Origin: Kluyveromyces lactis
Taxonomy: Eukaryota > Ascomycota > Saccharomycetes > Saccharomycetales > Saccharomycetaceae
NCBI RefSeq assembly: GCF_000002515.2
Contig: NC_006041.1
Location: forward strand, 1,550,001 to 1,614,000
Direction of reading: 5' to 3'
DNA: 64,000 nucleotides
Shown here: piece by piece, positions 21,724 to 31,074 of the stretch
How the letters are laid out: every line of letters begins with the position of its first letter
Position numbering within the stretch: position 1 is the first letter of the stretch
Made by a program: the position numbers and the translations under genes
Notes under the pieces: generated by a model
Told to the model about the DNA's origin: nothing
What the model saw: only the letters and a program-made list of their open reading frames with translations
Databases searched by the model: none

Positions 21724-22359
21724 TTAAGTCGCAGCAGCAGCTTTCTTCACGGATAAAGTAGATCCGGCCCATGTCTTCAAGCTCTGTAATAATGAATTAT
21801 CCTCATGTAATCCAGCAAATTCATCGCTACCACCACGAGATATACCATTGATAATAACGTTAGGAACAGTAGACCTTCCTGTCTTGCTACCGATATATTT
21901 CTGTAGTTCAGCTCCATTCTCATGCTTATCCAATTCAACGATAGTATAAATTGGATCAAATTCATACTCCTTCAACAAGTTCTTGAGCCTCGTACTGAAA
22001 GGACAGTAACTCTTAGAAAACACCACGATTGGTGATTGAGAAAGGATATTCTTGTACTCAGCTTCAGCGTTGTATGTTTCTACTTCAGCAGCGAAATCAG
22101 AGTCTTTCACACCGTTGGGCCCAGCCATATTTTTAACTGCGTTGCTGGTATCAGCAACAACCGCGTTACTCTTGGTTTCAGCAATACCTTCTTGGATATT
22201 GTTGATGTCACTCTCGACCTTGGCATCATTCGCGAGGTTGCTAGATTCTTTCCCCACGTAAGAACGCGTCACGGACTCTGCATTGTGCCTGATGAAGAAA
22301 AGAACGAAAATCACCATACCGGTGAGACTTACCAGCCTCAAACTTCTCTTACTCAACAT
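21724..22359 (-). CDS. Membrane-anchored monothiol glutaredoxin of the secretory pathway (Grx6/Grx7 type)
   Basis: 211 residues, between Grx7 (203) and Grx6 (231) of S. cerevisiae. An N-terminal signal anchor lies at about 8-23 (LRLVSLTGMVIFVLFFI), followed by a ~75-residue stem and the glutaredoxin fold: PIVVFSKSYCPFS with active-site Cys119 in CPFS (monothiol), the TVPNVIINGISRGGSDEF glutathione-binding loop with cis-Pro, and LLQSLKTWAGS. Grx6 and Grx7 sit in ER/Golgi membranes facing the lumen and act in thiol balance under oxidative stress. One gene stands for the two genome-duplication copies. Neighbours APC11 and MNN2 match YDL008W/YDL010W and YBR014C/YBR015C together. Confidence 0.9.
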   Translation of the reverse strand: MLSKRSLRLVSLTGMVIFVLFFIRHNAESVTRSYVGKESSNLANDAKVESDINNIQEGIAETKSNAVVADTSNAVKNMAGPNGVKDSDFAAEVETYNAEAEYKNILSQSPIVVFSKSYCPFSTRLKNLLKEYEFDPIYTIVELDKHENGAELQKYIGSKTGRSTVPNVIINGISRGGSDEFAGLHEDNSLLQSLKTWAGSTLSVKKAAAAT

Positions 22360-22984
22360 CTCGTTTCAACAACGCCTGGGATCTGATAATCTATGAAAGT
22401 GTAGACAGACGGTGTGTCCAAAATCTAACGTGTCTTGTTCATATTGTTTCATCATTTTAAGGTTGTATGTGACAAGAACCAATTTCTTAAATAGCAAGAA
22501 ATTTCACTATTTCATTCTTGACCAACAGCCGTATCATCGATAAATAAGAGAGAACTAAAGAAACAGGGGAAAGGATGGAATACCTATGGGTTTGCCGGAC
22601 GCATTAAAGCATAAATAGTGTATAAATAATACTAGATACCACCCGCTATCCTGAATATATGCATATTTATATTTAAAACGGAAAATTTACTGGAAACATA
22701 ACGCGTAAGATTTTAATTTGCGGGCAGATTAGATGTTGTTGAATTAATGATTGTTTTTATAAATATTATAGTATGATATGCGGTAAAGTCTGTATTAGAA
22801 TTAAAATGAACGATAAGATCAGTTGTTAAAACAGTATTCTAAACTTCAATTAAAGAACAATCAGGAAAGAAAATTAGAAAGAACATGAAAAAGAACATGC
22901 AGTTGTAATATGTTTGATGCTGGGAACGCTTCGGCCCATCGTCAATTTATGACTTTGTAATTATTTTTGTCTTTCCTTTCAGAG
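22360..22984. other. Promoter of the glutaredoxin gene and MNN2 3' region
   Basis: 625 bases, AT-rich. One ACGCGT lies at 22701-22706. I see no gene or structured RNA. Confidence 0.5.
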
Positions 22985-24901
22985 TTAAAATCTTCCTTCC
23001 ATGGCTTCTGAGTGACTTTCTATTAGGTAAACTAATCTTTCATTTACGTAGTTGCAAATGATGCCCCAATTAGATTCTAGTTTAACTGCTTTCTCGAAGT
23101 ATTTAAAGTGTACCCTTTTATCACAGACATACTCTTTGAAAGTTTTGAACACTTCTAATTCAAGATCGTATCCGTTCATTCTTTTCAAGTTTCTGTAAGA
23201 TCTGATATGCTTACCATCCTGAATCAAATCCTGAGATAATGCAAGTTCAACGGGGTCGAATTTCGGTAGATGGGAATGAACAAACATCACATCGACCGGA
23301 TCATTTGTGAAATACTTACCGAGGTAATTTTCTTGATAATTATACTTTGGATCGTAGTCATCGGGTTCGTTTGTATATTTGGTTCCGATTTCGTTTTGAG
23401 CTTGACGATACCTTTTGTAATCCTGGGCGAAATCGTGCTGTAACATACAAACGCCGCGGAAACCCTCGTTATTATGCCTATGATACCCATCAACACGGGG
23501 TTCAGAACGTACTTGGTAGAAGGGCAAGTCATAGAAATGAGCCGCAGCGATGAACGTTTCCTTGTCACCTTCACCTGAGGAACGCTGAGAGAAGATAGAA
23601 TAGTACCACGATGGCCCGTAAACGTTATAGTATAACGATAGTAAAACCGTTGGAAAATGTTTCAGTTTGTTGATCATCAATTGACCCGATTCAGTGGAAG
23701 CATCTGGAATAGTTCCATCAAGATCATGTAGCGGAACGTCAGACAAATCTTTCAAATCCTTGGTATAGACTGAAGGCGGAGTGACATCGTCCATGGTGTT
23801 ACGGATTCTTTCGCTTGAGATAGGTGTATTAGCAATACTATAGTATGATGGATGTGTGGTACGTCTCCAGAAGTCAGGCCATAGGATAAGACCAGTATCC
23901 TTATAGGATTTTTCTTCAAAGATCCCATCCAATGGTTTGATTGGGAAATTGTCTGCGTCTAGTAATAGCAAATTCTTGAAGCTGGATGCGATGATAGCCA
24001 ATGATTTGAATTGATAACCTTTGAAATCGGATTTTTCTATCAAGTCAGGTGGGAAAGCATCTGACAGATAGATACACTTAGCGTTATACTGAGGTAACAA
24101 GACGTTACAGAATTCGTCGTCACCTTCATCACTAGGGGGGATGAAAACTTCTACTGGTAAAGTTGTGCCGAAATTTCTTACCGTTTTAATGATAAGGAAA
24201 GCCATCATCGAAAATTTACCACCACCAACTGTCACTATACCGTCTCCACTATACGTATCCTTGGGCAACACTAATTTACTCAATGCATGAACGTAATTTG
24301 AATGGGCCTCTTTTAACATCAGCCGTTGTTCTTGAGAAAGTTGCAAACAGTTGTTCAACTCTTCAGTGGTAAGTTTCCACCACTGGTCTGTGTTCTCTTG
24401 CCTATACCCAATATCACCGTTCAAACTACATTTTTGGTTATAAGTAGCAATATTAACTCCAACAGGACCAAATTCCTTCAAATACTTGAAAACTTGACCA
24501 TAAAACCCTTGGACCTGTTTCTTCTTTGAACTGGGGGTAGAACTTGCGCCAACGTTATCCTTTACAACACCATCATTATTATTTTCGTTATAATAGTTAT
24601 TATTATTTTTTATTTTATCGCCATTGATCTTGTTATTACTATCACCATTGGTATTGGTCTGTGATCCTTGCTTGTCACCCTGCTGTTGGCTCGCTTCCTG
24701 TCTCGCATCATCGTACGAAGAGCCTGTATCCTCATACTCTTCAATGAACTGCTGGGTATACTCTTTCAATGAACTTGTATAATCATTGGTTGCAATTTCA
24801 GATTTCAAATAAACATGGATACTGTTCAACACCACGACTGCTAAAGCAAACGCAACAACCACTTTGAACACTTTCTGGAAACGTTTCGTAGTAAACACCA
24901 T
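22985..24901 (-). CDS. MNN2: Golgi alpha-1,2-mannosyltransferase, Mnn2/Mnn5 family
   Basis: 638 residues (S. cerevisiae Mnn2 597, Mnn5 586). A type II Golgi enzyme that adds the first (Mnn2) or second (Mnn5) alpha-1,2-mannose branches to the N-glycan outer chain. Seen: short basic cytosolic tail, signal anchor at about 12-28 (VVVAFALAVVVLNSIHVYL), an Asn/Asp/Lys-rich stem to about residue 125, then the catalytic domain with GDGIVTVGGGKFSMMAF, SFKNLLLLDADNFPIKPLD (the DxD metal-binding motif) and AAHFYDLPFYQV. The position after the GRX gene fits MNN2 (YBR015C). The MNN2/MNN5 split cannot be settled by eye, so the symbol rests on gene order. Confidence 0.85.
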   Translation of the reverse strand: MVFTTKRFQKVFKVVVAFALAVVVLNSIHVYLKSEIATNDYTSSLKEYTQQFIEEYEDTGSSYDDARQEASQQQGDKQGSQTNTNGDSNNKINGDKIKNNNNYYNENNNDGVVKDNVGASSTPSSKKKQVQGFYGQVFKYLKEFGPVGVNIATYNQKCSLNGDIGYRQENTDQWWKLTTEELNNCLQLSQEQRLMLKEAHSNYVHALSKLVLPKDTYSGDGIVTVGGGKFSMMAFLIIKTVRNFGTTLPVEVFIPPSDEGDDEFCNVLLPQYNAKCIYLSDAFPPDLIEKSDFKGYQFKSLAIIASSFKNLLLLDADNFPIKPLDGIFEEKSYKDTGLILWPDFWRRTTHPSYYSIANTPISSERIRNTMDDVTPPSVYTKDLKDLSDVPLHDLDGTIPDASTESGQLMINKLKHFPTVLLSLYYNVYGPSWYYSIFSQRSSGEGDKETFIAAAHFYDLPFYQVRSEPRVDGYHRHNNEGFRGVCMLQHDFAQDYKRYRQAQNEIGTKYTNEPDDYDPKYNYQENYLGKYFTNDPVDVMFVHSHLPKFDPVELALSQDLIQDGKHIRSYRNLKRMNGYDLELEVFKTFKEYVCDKRVHFKYFEKAVKLESNWGIICNYVNERLVYLIESHSEAMEGRF

Positions 24902-25808
24902 AACAGACGTAAAAAAAAAATTTGATGAATGTTATTCCGTCTGATGAGCTTGGCAACTATTTCCCGTATTATTTCTTATTTCAATCGATGAGAAACGCTG
25001 TAAGAACAAAAAAAAAAGTGTATTAAGCACTCGCCAACCACTAACAAAGCCAATAATCAAAGCGAACGCGTAAGGACTCGAATATCGACCTCAAAATTGA
25101 AAACAACTTGTCAGTTAAGTTTCTAAATAACAACAAAACAAAAAAAAATTTGTATTGGACCCTTAAAATCCAACACAGGAACAAACCACAAATAAGATGA
25201 AACGTGGATTGTATGAGAATACCTGTACCTACAGCTAAATATCAACCTTACCACGCATTAAAAAACGCGCTTTTAAACAATTAACTCCACGAAAGATCGC
25301 CATAACATTACTGTTTTTTGTCATTTGCCTTTATATAACAGAAATTGTGTTGATGTTTTTTTTTTTTCAATTTCAAAAATAGATTTTTTGCTGCTAAAAC
25401 TAAGCAGAGCCAAGATTTGACATCTCCAGCCGAAGGAATGTCATTTACAGCCGTGGAAAATCGGACGGTGCAGAACCCTGATGCCTTATTTACGTACCTA
25501 CCTATGACATTATACACTGTTTACGGTTTATTTCGTGTCTTGTTTCCAGTACAGGGGGGAGACCGAGTACAGGAGTGAATTGGGGGATTTTTACTTCCAA
25601 CTTTATCTGTGCAAAGTCATTAGTAATGATAAGTCTTTTATCTTCCCAGTTCCTATTGATATCTCGATGCCCTTTTTCGTACCTTTCTTCGCAGGCTCGC
25701 GCACCGTTTAGGGAAAACTTGTGCAACCGTTTTTCTTTTTCCTTTTGTCTCGTTCGTAACACGTGCCTGGTATCTCAGGTGTTTAGTATGTATAGGATAT
25801 CTAGTTCC
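24902..25808. other. Intergenic region MNN2 / MDM20, at a synteny break
   Basis: 907 bases. The left part is the MNN2 promoter, with A-runs of 9-10 at about 24911, 25010 and 25140; the right part is the MDM20 3' region. Gene order changes from the YBR/YDL block to the YOL block here. Two minus-strand frames (25308-25517, 25502-25762) have no recognisable product. I find no tRNA, repeat or element that would mark the break. Confidence 0.6.
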
Positions 25809-28121
25809 CTATATGTTACGGATTGATTTTGACATCTGGGTGATTTCAGTAGCAATGTCACCGGTTAGTTTTGAGTATGAGACCGTTTCCAGTAGTTTGT
25901 TGCCGTTACCAACCGATTGGACCATATCAGCGTACGATTTGAACATCGGGACGCAAGTATCTCTTGTCTCTTTTAACTTGGTCTTTATCAGTTGCTTGAC
26001 GCTTTTGTCCTTGATGCGTTTCATTTGGTCTAGTGACTTTAACGTTGCCAAGGTGATTAAATAGCTATGGTTCAATTCCCATGTAGACTTGCTGATTTCT
26101 GGACACTGTTCTATTAGCATCGCCATGGCCTTGTAGTCTATGGCCTCTGTTTCCAGGGAGTTGTAGAGTAATTTGATGAGTTGCCAGGTCCATAGTTCGT
26201 GCTGAGACATCAATTCGCGCAACTCTTCATCGTTTGTGGTAACGAGTGTATCGTCGATGAACCTATTGCGTTCGTTTTTAGTTAGGCTGTAGAAGATCAA
26301 CTCTCTTGTAATGCTGATCTTCAACCATTTGGTACCGACGTGGATTGGTGCAAGCACCGTTTGGAATCGGGTCACATCGTCTGTACCAAAAATGTCAAAA
26401 TCTCTGTTATCGCTCCAGTTTTCGTTGTGGAAGTTGTTTTCGCCGAACGTGTTCAAACTCTCAATGAGTGGTTTGTATTGGTCAAGTTTCTTCTCGTTCA
26501 ATAGCCTGGACATTTGCAACGTTTCCACCATAGCGTCCCACCTGGTGAACGATTGGAAGATCCTCTGGTAAAATTCTACGATTCCAGGTACTTTGCACCA
26601 ACTTCTACGTTCAAATGAGGCAACTAGGAACCCACTCATGTTCTTTAACGATGAATAGATCGCCTGTGGCTGTAGGCTTCTTTGACAATACTTGTAGTTC
26701 TTGTTAGGCAGGAACGTCGAGGAACGTGTGAAGAGCCAGTGGTTTACCAAATCGTTTTGAACATTCTTGATGTTCAACGTCTCCAAATGGGCAATGGCTT
26801 TCTCTGGTAATCCCAGATACATGTATAAGAGAACAAGCCATACCCTGGTGTCATAGTTGAAGGGGTCTTCTGCTTGGTAACCTTCCAAGAGCGAAATGGA
26901 CGTAATGACGTTCTCTAAGTTCACTTTGGAGTCTTGGCATAGGTCTTTCACGATTTCAAGGATGAAATACGAGCAGTTAGAGTAATCTGTCTTTGGCTTT
27001 GTTGACAAAGATTCCTTATGTTTCAAGAACAATTCCAAATTATCACCTTTGCCGAACAATTGAGCAACAGCTTTGTCGTGTATCAGCCCCGAAGGCAGCT
27101 TTGAAAACATGGTCTCGATTTTCACTGGGTTCAATTCCAAGCTATGAAGATCGATTGGACAACTAGGTTTATCATGATATTTCTCGATGAACTGAAACAG
27201 GTAGTGATCTAGCCTATCGTCATAAAGTTTTGCTGCTGCGACTCTTGCTAGTATGTAATTTCTCGTATTCTTGATTTCCAAAACTTCCAATAACTCATCG
27301 AATGACTTGCCAAGTTTGTAACTTGCATCTATAATCTTTTGCAAAATACCATAATCGTCAAGGTTATTCAATAACGAGATTCCATGTTTCCAAATGAGTT
27401 TATAATCGTCTAATTTCACCAAATGGCCCATAAGGAAGTTTTTCAAATAAAGGTCTAAGTAAGTACCATGTTTCCAAAACTTGAGGATCTCGTCCACGAT
27501 CTCCTGTGATTTATCCTCAAACAATTCACAAACTTTACAGAAAACGATCAACTCTTGCTCATTCTCAAAAGGTTTCAAATCGCTTGTCAATTTATATGTC
27601 AACTTAGGTAAAAGATCCAATTCCCTTTCGTTAATGTTATCTTTATCCAACTGAAACCATACTACAGTAGCAATACTGTTCCAGAATTGGAACAATCTCG
27701 ATTTCGATTTTTCATTGACTCGTGGCATCTGGAAACTACTCTTACTCAAATGTCTCCAATTTAAATCCCTCAATGACTCCAAGAACCAATCATAACATGT
27801 CTCCGAATTACCGTATTTCATCATTGCTCTTTCATAAGGTTCCAATGCACTGGTGGTGTCAAAACCTAATTCCAACAAAAATCGATGGCACATTGATAGC
27901 GATTTCGCATCGCTTGGAGGAGATTTGGCATCCAAGATCAACTTTAACCCATTTTCAAAACTATATTTCGCAGGAGATTGCCTGTACTTGACATATTGCT
28001 CTAACACTTTGTAATAAGTGGCGGATGGGTACCGTTTCTGCAATGATGCAACAAACTGTGAAGCTTTCTTAAACAGTTCCCTATCTAATAGCTGAAAAAG
28101 CTGATGATCTTCAGAGTTCAT
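25809..28121 (-). CDS. MDM20: NatB N-terminal acetyltransferase auxiliary subunit Mdm20
   Basis: 770 residues (S. cerevisiae 796). Mdm20 is the ribosome-anchoring, TPR-like subunit that with Nat3 acetylates N termini beginning Met-Asp, Met-Glu, Met-Asn or Met-Gln, including tropomyosin and actin; loss disrupts actin cables and mitochondrial inheritance. The protein is all-helical with no catalytic motif, as expected: helical pairs such as KASQFVASLQKRYPSATYYKVLEQY and LVLLYMYLGLPEKAIAHLETL. The start is the ATG at 28121; a GTG five codons upstream is not used. It is the first gene of the block MDM20-BRX1-ATP19-AVO1-REX4-IRA2 (YOL076-YOL081). Tropomyosin, a known NatB substrate, is also encoded in this window. 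Confidence 0.88.
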   Translation of the reverse strand: MNSEDHQLFQLLDRELFKKASQFVASLQKRYPSATYYKVLEQYVKYRQSPAKYSFENGLKLILDAKSPPSDAKSLSMCHRFLLELGFDTTSALEPYERAMMKYGNSETCYDWFLESLRDLNWRHLSKSSFQMPRVNEKSKSRLFQFWNSIATVVWFQLDKDNINERELDLLPKLTYKLTSDLKPFENEQELIVFCKVCELFEDKSQEIVDEILKFWKHGTYLDLYLKNFLMGHLVKLDDYKLIWKHGISLLNNLDDYGILQKIIDASYKLGKSFDELLEVLEIKNTRNYILARVAAAKLYDDRLDHYLFQFIEKYHDKPSCPIDLHSLELNPVKIETMFSKLPSGLIHDKAVAQLFGKGDNLELFLKHKESLSTKPKTDYSNCSYFILEIVKDLCQDSKVNLENVITSISLLEGYQAEDPFNYDTRVWLVLLYMYLGLPEKAIAHLETLNIKNVQNDLVNHWLFTRSSTFLPNKNYKYCQRSLQPQAIYSSLKNMSGFLVASFERRSWCKVPGIVEFYQRIFQSFTRWDAMVETLQMSRLLNEKKLDQYKPLIESLNTFGENNFHNENWSDNRDFDIFGTDDVTRFQTVLAPIHVGTKWLKISITRELIFYSLTKNERNRFIDDTLVTTNDEELRELMSQHELWTWQLIKLLYNSLETEAIDYKAMAMLIEQCPEISKSTWELNHSYLITLATLKSLDQMKRIKDKSVKQLIKTKLKETRDTCVPMFKSYADMVQSVGNGNKLLETVSYSKLTGDIATEITQMSKSIRNI

Positions 28122-28294
28122 ATCAACAGTTTCCACTCTTCGTGTTGGTCGATATCAAATCTAACAGATCAAACAGCAACGAACACCGTTACTGCCAGAC
28201 ATACCGGGTTGTTCTACGAACGACGTGCGTATGAGGTTGTTCATTAGAAGTTTGAATGCTGAATTAAGCCAATATCGTAATTTTTCAGTCTTGA

Positions 28295-28302
28295 TTACCC
28301 GG
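28295..28302. promoter_or_regulatory. Reb1-type site TTACCCGG between MDM20 and BRX1
   Basis: An eight-base match to the Reb1 consensus, 174 bases from the MDM20 ATG in the MDM20-BRX1 divergent promoter. The RRPE/PAC pair lies on the BRX1 side. Confidence 0.55.
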
Positions 28303-28535
28303 ATAATAAACTATAACTGTATGTGTATCCATAAATGTAAACGGCACAGCCTAACAAGGGCATCAGCGCTCTTACTGCTTGAAATATAAACGCAAGACCT
28401 CACCATACAATCCCCACCCGCGTTGAATCTGATAGAAGCCAGTTGGCAGACGATACGAACATTTTCTTTTCGAGAAACTATCCTTTTCTATTTTAAATCA
28501 TCACTGATGAGCCTTAGTTTCTTTTTCGGTACATT

Positions 28536-28598
28536 GAAAATTTTTGAAAAGTTAGAAAAGGCGATGAGATGAGATGAGATGAGATGAGATGAGATGAG
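28536..28598 (+). promoter_or_regulatory. RRPE-like box plus expanded PAC array upstream of BRX1
   Basis: TGAAAATTTTT (about 28535-28545) is an RRPE-like box; 16 bases later GC and seven tandem GATGA units (28561-28597) begin with the PAC core GCGATGAG. The array ends 136 bases before the BRX1 ATG. PAC and RRPE in this order and distance are typical of ribosome-biogenesis promoters; the seven-unit extension of the PAC core is not part of the usual consensus. Confidence 0.85.
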
Positions 28599-28733
28599 AA
28601 GAGGTATTGAACAAGGTTGTCCTGATCCTTCCAATCTATACATCGTCGGTCTAAACACTTTGAGATTATTGTATTACACTTGAGTAGTTGGAAGGAAGAA
28701 AAAGCCAAGAACTGCTAAGCAAATCCTTCTATA

Positions 28734-29630
28734 ATGTCGAGTATTTTCAAGACTTTGTCTCGTAAGGATAAAGACGGTAAGAAGAACAAAAATAATGCGG
28801 CTAACAGTGACAGTAATGAGAAACAGTTCATGAATAAGCAACGTACCTTACTTATTACGTCCAGAGGTGTTACTTATAGACATCGTCATTTGGTTCAGGA
28901 TTTGAACAGTCTTCTACCACATTCGAGAAAGGAACCTAAGTTGGACACGAAGAAGGATCTAGGACAATTGAATGAGATTGCGGAATTGTACAACTGTAAT
29001 AACATTATATTCTTTGAAGCTAGAAAGCACCAGGATTTGTACCTATGGCTATCAAAGCCACCAAATGGACCAACAATCAAGTTTTATTTGCAGAACCTAC
29101 ATACCATGGACGAATTAAACTTCACTGGCAACTGTTTGAAGGGATCCAGACCAATATTGTCATTTGATGGTAGATTTGATTCTGAACCGCACTACCGTTT
29201 AATTAAAGAACTTTTTATCCATAACTTCGGTGTACCACCTCAAGCTAGAAAGTCCAAGCCATTCATTGACCATATCATGTCTTTCAGTATAGTTGACGAA
29301 AAGATCTGGGTAAGAACGTATGAGATCTCGCATGAAGCTAGGAACAACGTTGAATATGAGGATAAAGAAGAAGATGAAACGTCGTTAGTTGAAATTGGCC
29401 CACGTTTCGTGATGACACCGATTTTGATCCTTGAAGGTTCATTTGGTGGTCCAAAGATCTACGAAAACAGACAATACGTATCGCCAAACTTCGTTAGATC
29501 TCAAATTAAACAACAGGCTGCCAAGGAAGCTAAGACCAGAGCCGAAGCTGCTGTTGAAAGGAAACTAAAGAAGAGAGAAAGTGTCTTGGCTGTAGATCCA
29601 TTATCCAACGATGCATTGTTCAAAGATTAA
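28734..29630 (+). CDS. BRX1: Ribosome biogenesis protein Brx1 (Brix domain)
   Basis: 298 residues (S. cerevisiae 291). Brx1 is a nucleolar Brix-domain protein needed for early 60S assembly, with Ebp2. After a short Lys/Asn-rich start, the Brix domain runs from about residue 36 to 240: RTLLITSRGVTYRHRHLVQDLNSLLPHSRKEPKLD, IIFFEARKHQDLYLWLSKPPNGPTIKF, NCLKGSRPILSFDGRFD and GPRFVMTPILILEGSFGGPKIYEN. The C terminus is a charged helix (KEAKTRAEAAVERKLKKRE). It is divergent from MDM20, as in YOL077C-YOL076W, and carries the longest PAC array in the window. Confidence 0.95.
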   Translation: MSSIFKTLSRKDKDGKKNKNNAANSDSNEKQFMNKQRTLLITSRGVTYRHRHLVQDLNSLLPHSRKEPKLDTKKDLGQLNEIAELYNCNNIIFFEARKHQDLYLWLSKPPNGPTIKFYLQNLHTMDELNFTGNCLKGSRPILSFDGRFDSEPHYRLIKELFIHNFGVPPQARKSKPFIDHIMSFSIVDEKIWVRTYEISHEARNNVEYEDKEEDETSLVEIGPRFVMTPILILEGSFGGPKIYENRQYVSPNFVRSQIKQQAAKEAKTRAEAAVERKLKKRESVLAVDPLSNDALFKD

Positions 29631-30135
29631 AGTACAATCCAGAACTCTAGAAAAAATCATGATTTATATATTGTCAACTTAGGAGAACGGCGTTCTTCCT
29701 GCTCAGACTTGTACATATGTATACTCCTATATATATGCTTTTGAATGGGCTGTTTTTGATAATATAATTTTTCGTTTTATTCCTAACTATACTATACGTT
29801 AAAGTCGTACATGAATATTTAATTTATTTAGTTAACTTGGGGGGCCAGAATACCAGTTAAACTTGAAGCGTCATGAAACGTCATGGGGAAAACGTTTTTA
29901 CATTTGGTGTGAACCACAGTGTGCTGTTTGAAATGTTTTTTTTATCATTTGTTTGAATTTTAATAGATTTATTAATATTTTACTTGCCCAATGCCATTGC
30001 ATTCTTCTATTCCCCAAATACGAAGATGTTATGCGTAGTAATAACAAATCATACTGTATAATTTTCAGGAAACGTGAATTGAACAGTCAAGTGGGTAGAA
30101 TTAATAAGGAAGTAAAAATGTCCTGACTTTTATCT
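29631..30135. other. Convergent intergenic gap BRX1 / ATP19
   Basis: 505 bases, AT-rich, between two converging genes. It includes a GC-rich interruption around 29840 and two CGTCATG heptamers 10 bases apart (29869, 29879). No gene or RNA is seen. Confidence 0.5.
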
Positions 30136-30345
30136 TTAGTGCTTTTCAGCGTTGGCAGTATGCTTTTCCAAGTAAGCCTTGATGAAATCTTCCTCACCCT
30201 TAGAGGAAGTAGAGTATAATGGCTTGGCTGGTTGCTTAGACTTGAATGGGTTTGGAATAACCAACAATAATACAGCACCTAAAGTCCCTAGGGCCAATTG
30301 ATGTGGTTGAACAGTTCTACCCAAAATTGTGTATGCAGCACTCAT
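30136..30345 (-). CDS. ATP19: Mitochondrial F1Fo ATP synthase subunit k
   Basis: 69 residues (S. cerevisiae Atp19 68). A small inner-membrane protein linked to the ATP synthase dimer. Seen: AAYTILGRTVQPHQLALGTLG leading into one membrane segment (about 17-32), the conserved IPNPFKSKQP exit motif, and a charged tail EEDFIKAYLEKH. No cleavable presequence is expected. The gene lies between BRX1 and the AVO1 side, as YOL077W-A does. Confidence 0.93.
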   Translation of the reverse strand: MSAAYTILGRTVQPHQLALGTLGAVLLLVIPNPFKSKQPAKPLYSTSSKGEEDFIKAYLEKHTANAEKH

Positions 30346-30583
30346 CGTATATCAAATTATTTTCTTGGTCTATATTCTAACAGAGTGAATCTCGAACAAA
30401 GGTGTATAGGATACCACTAATAACGCATCTGATCCAGTGCAAAAGTTCGCTCAAAACCGCCTTGTTCTTTCTAGTGAGAAGAATTCGAAACTTTGAAATT
30501 TTTCAGCTTTGAGAAAGGAAATCCTGCTTTACACGCTTTTTAAGAGTAAATCGCTCAGAAACAGACGTAGCATATTCTTCAAC

Positions 30584-30921
30584 ACACCCATACACCTCAC
30601 ACAGTTTACTGGACCAATCATGTAAGAGCAGCTCGTATAAAACTGGTAAAAACCAGAGAGTACACACAGTTTAACGTATGTTTACTGCTGAATTCTGTCA
30701 ACTGGATACGGAAGACAATAGAATGGACACATAATGGTCTCAATACGACAATTCAACGGCTCTTAGAAGGTGAGTTATTCTTGACATTTTCATGGCTCTT
30801 CGAGCATGCTTTCTAAGATGACGCGGAAGGTGAAAAAGATTAGAAAACGGCCATTCACGTGAATATCACGTGAACTACAAATTCATGATATATTACCGCC
30901 AATAGTATTGGTGGTTACCCG
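30584..30921. promoter_or_regulatory. Rap1-, double Cbf1/E-box- and Reb1-type sites, ATP19 / ATG42 divergent promoter
   Basis: ACACCCATACACC (30584-30596) is a full match to the Rap1 consensus, about 240 bases from the ATP19 ATG. Two CACGTG boxes at 30856-30861 and 30867-30872 lie exactly 11 bases apart, about 205 bases before the carboxypeptidase ATG; both have the flanks TCACGTGAA. TTACCCG (30915-30921) is a Reb1 core. The rest of 30346-31074 holds no gene. Confidence 0.6.
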
Positions 30922-31074
30922 ATCGTATCGAATGTACTGACTTCGAAAATATGAATAGTCCTCTTTAAAACAAAGGGTTTTCAGTGACCCTTACTCCATC
31001 ATCTCCTTAGTATTTGGTCTACAGACTGCCATTGCCGTATATTCAGGGTAGTAGTCAGTACATCGGTGTCTGCC

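Noticed and set aside
22263-22268. ACGCGT inside the glutaredoxin coding sequence as a regulatory site
   Set aside because: It is within codons and a single hexamer is expected by chance.
25308-25762. Two minus-strand frames downstream of MDM20
   Set aside because: No recognisable family, no plausible splice joining them, and they lie in an intergenic gap at a synteny break.
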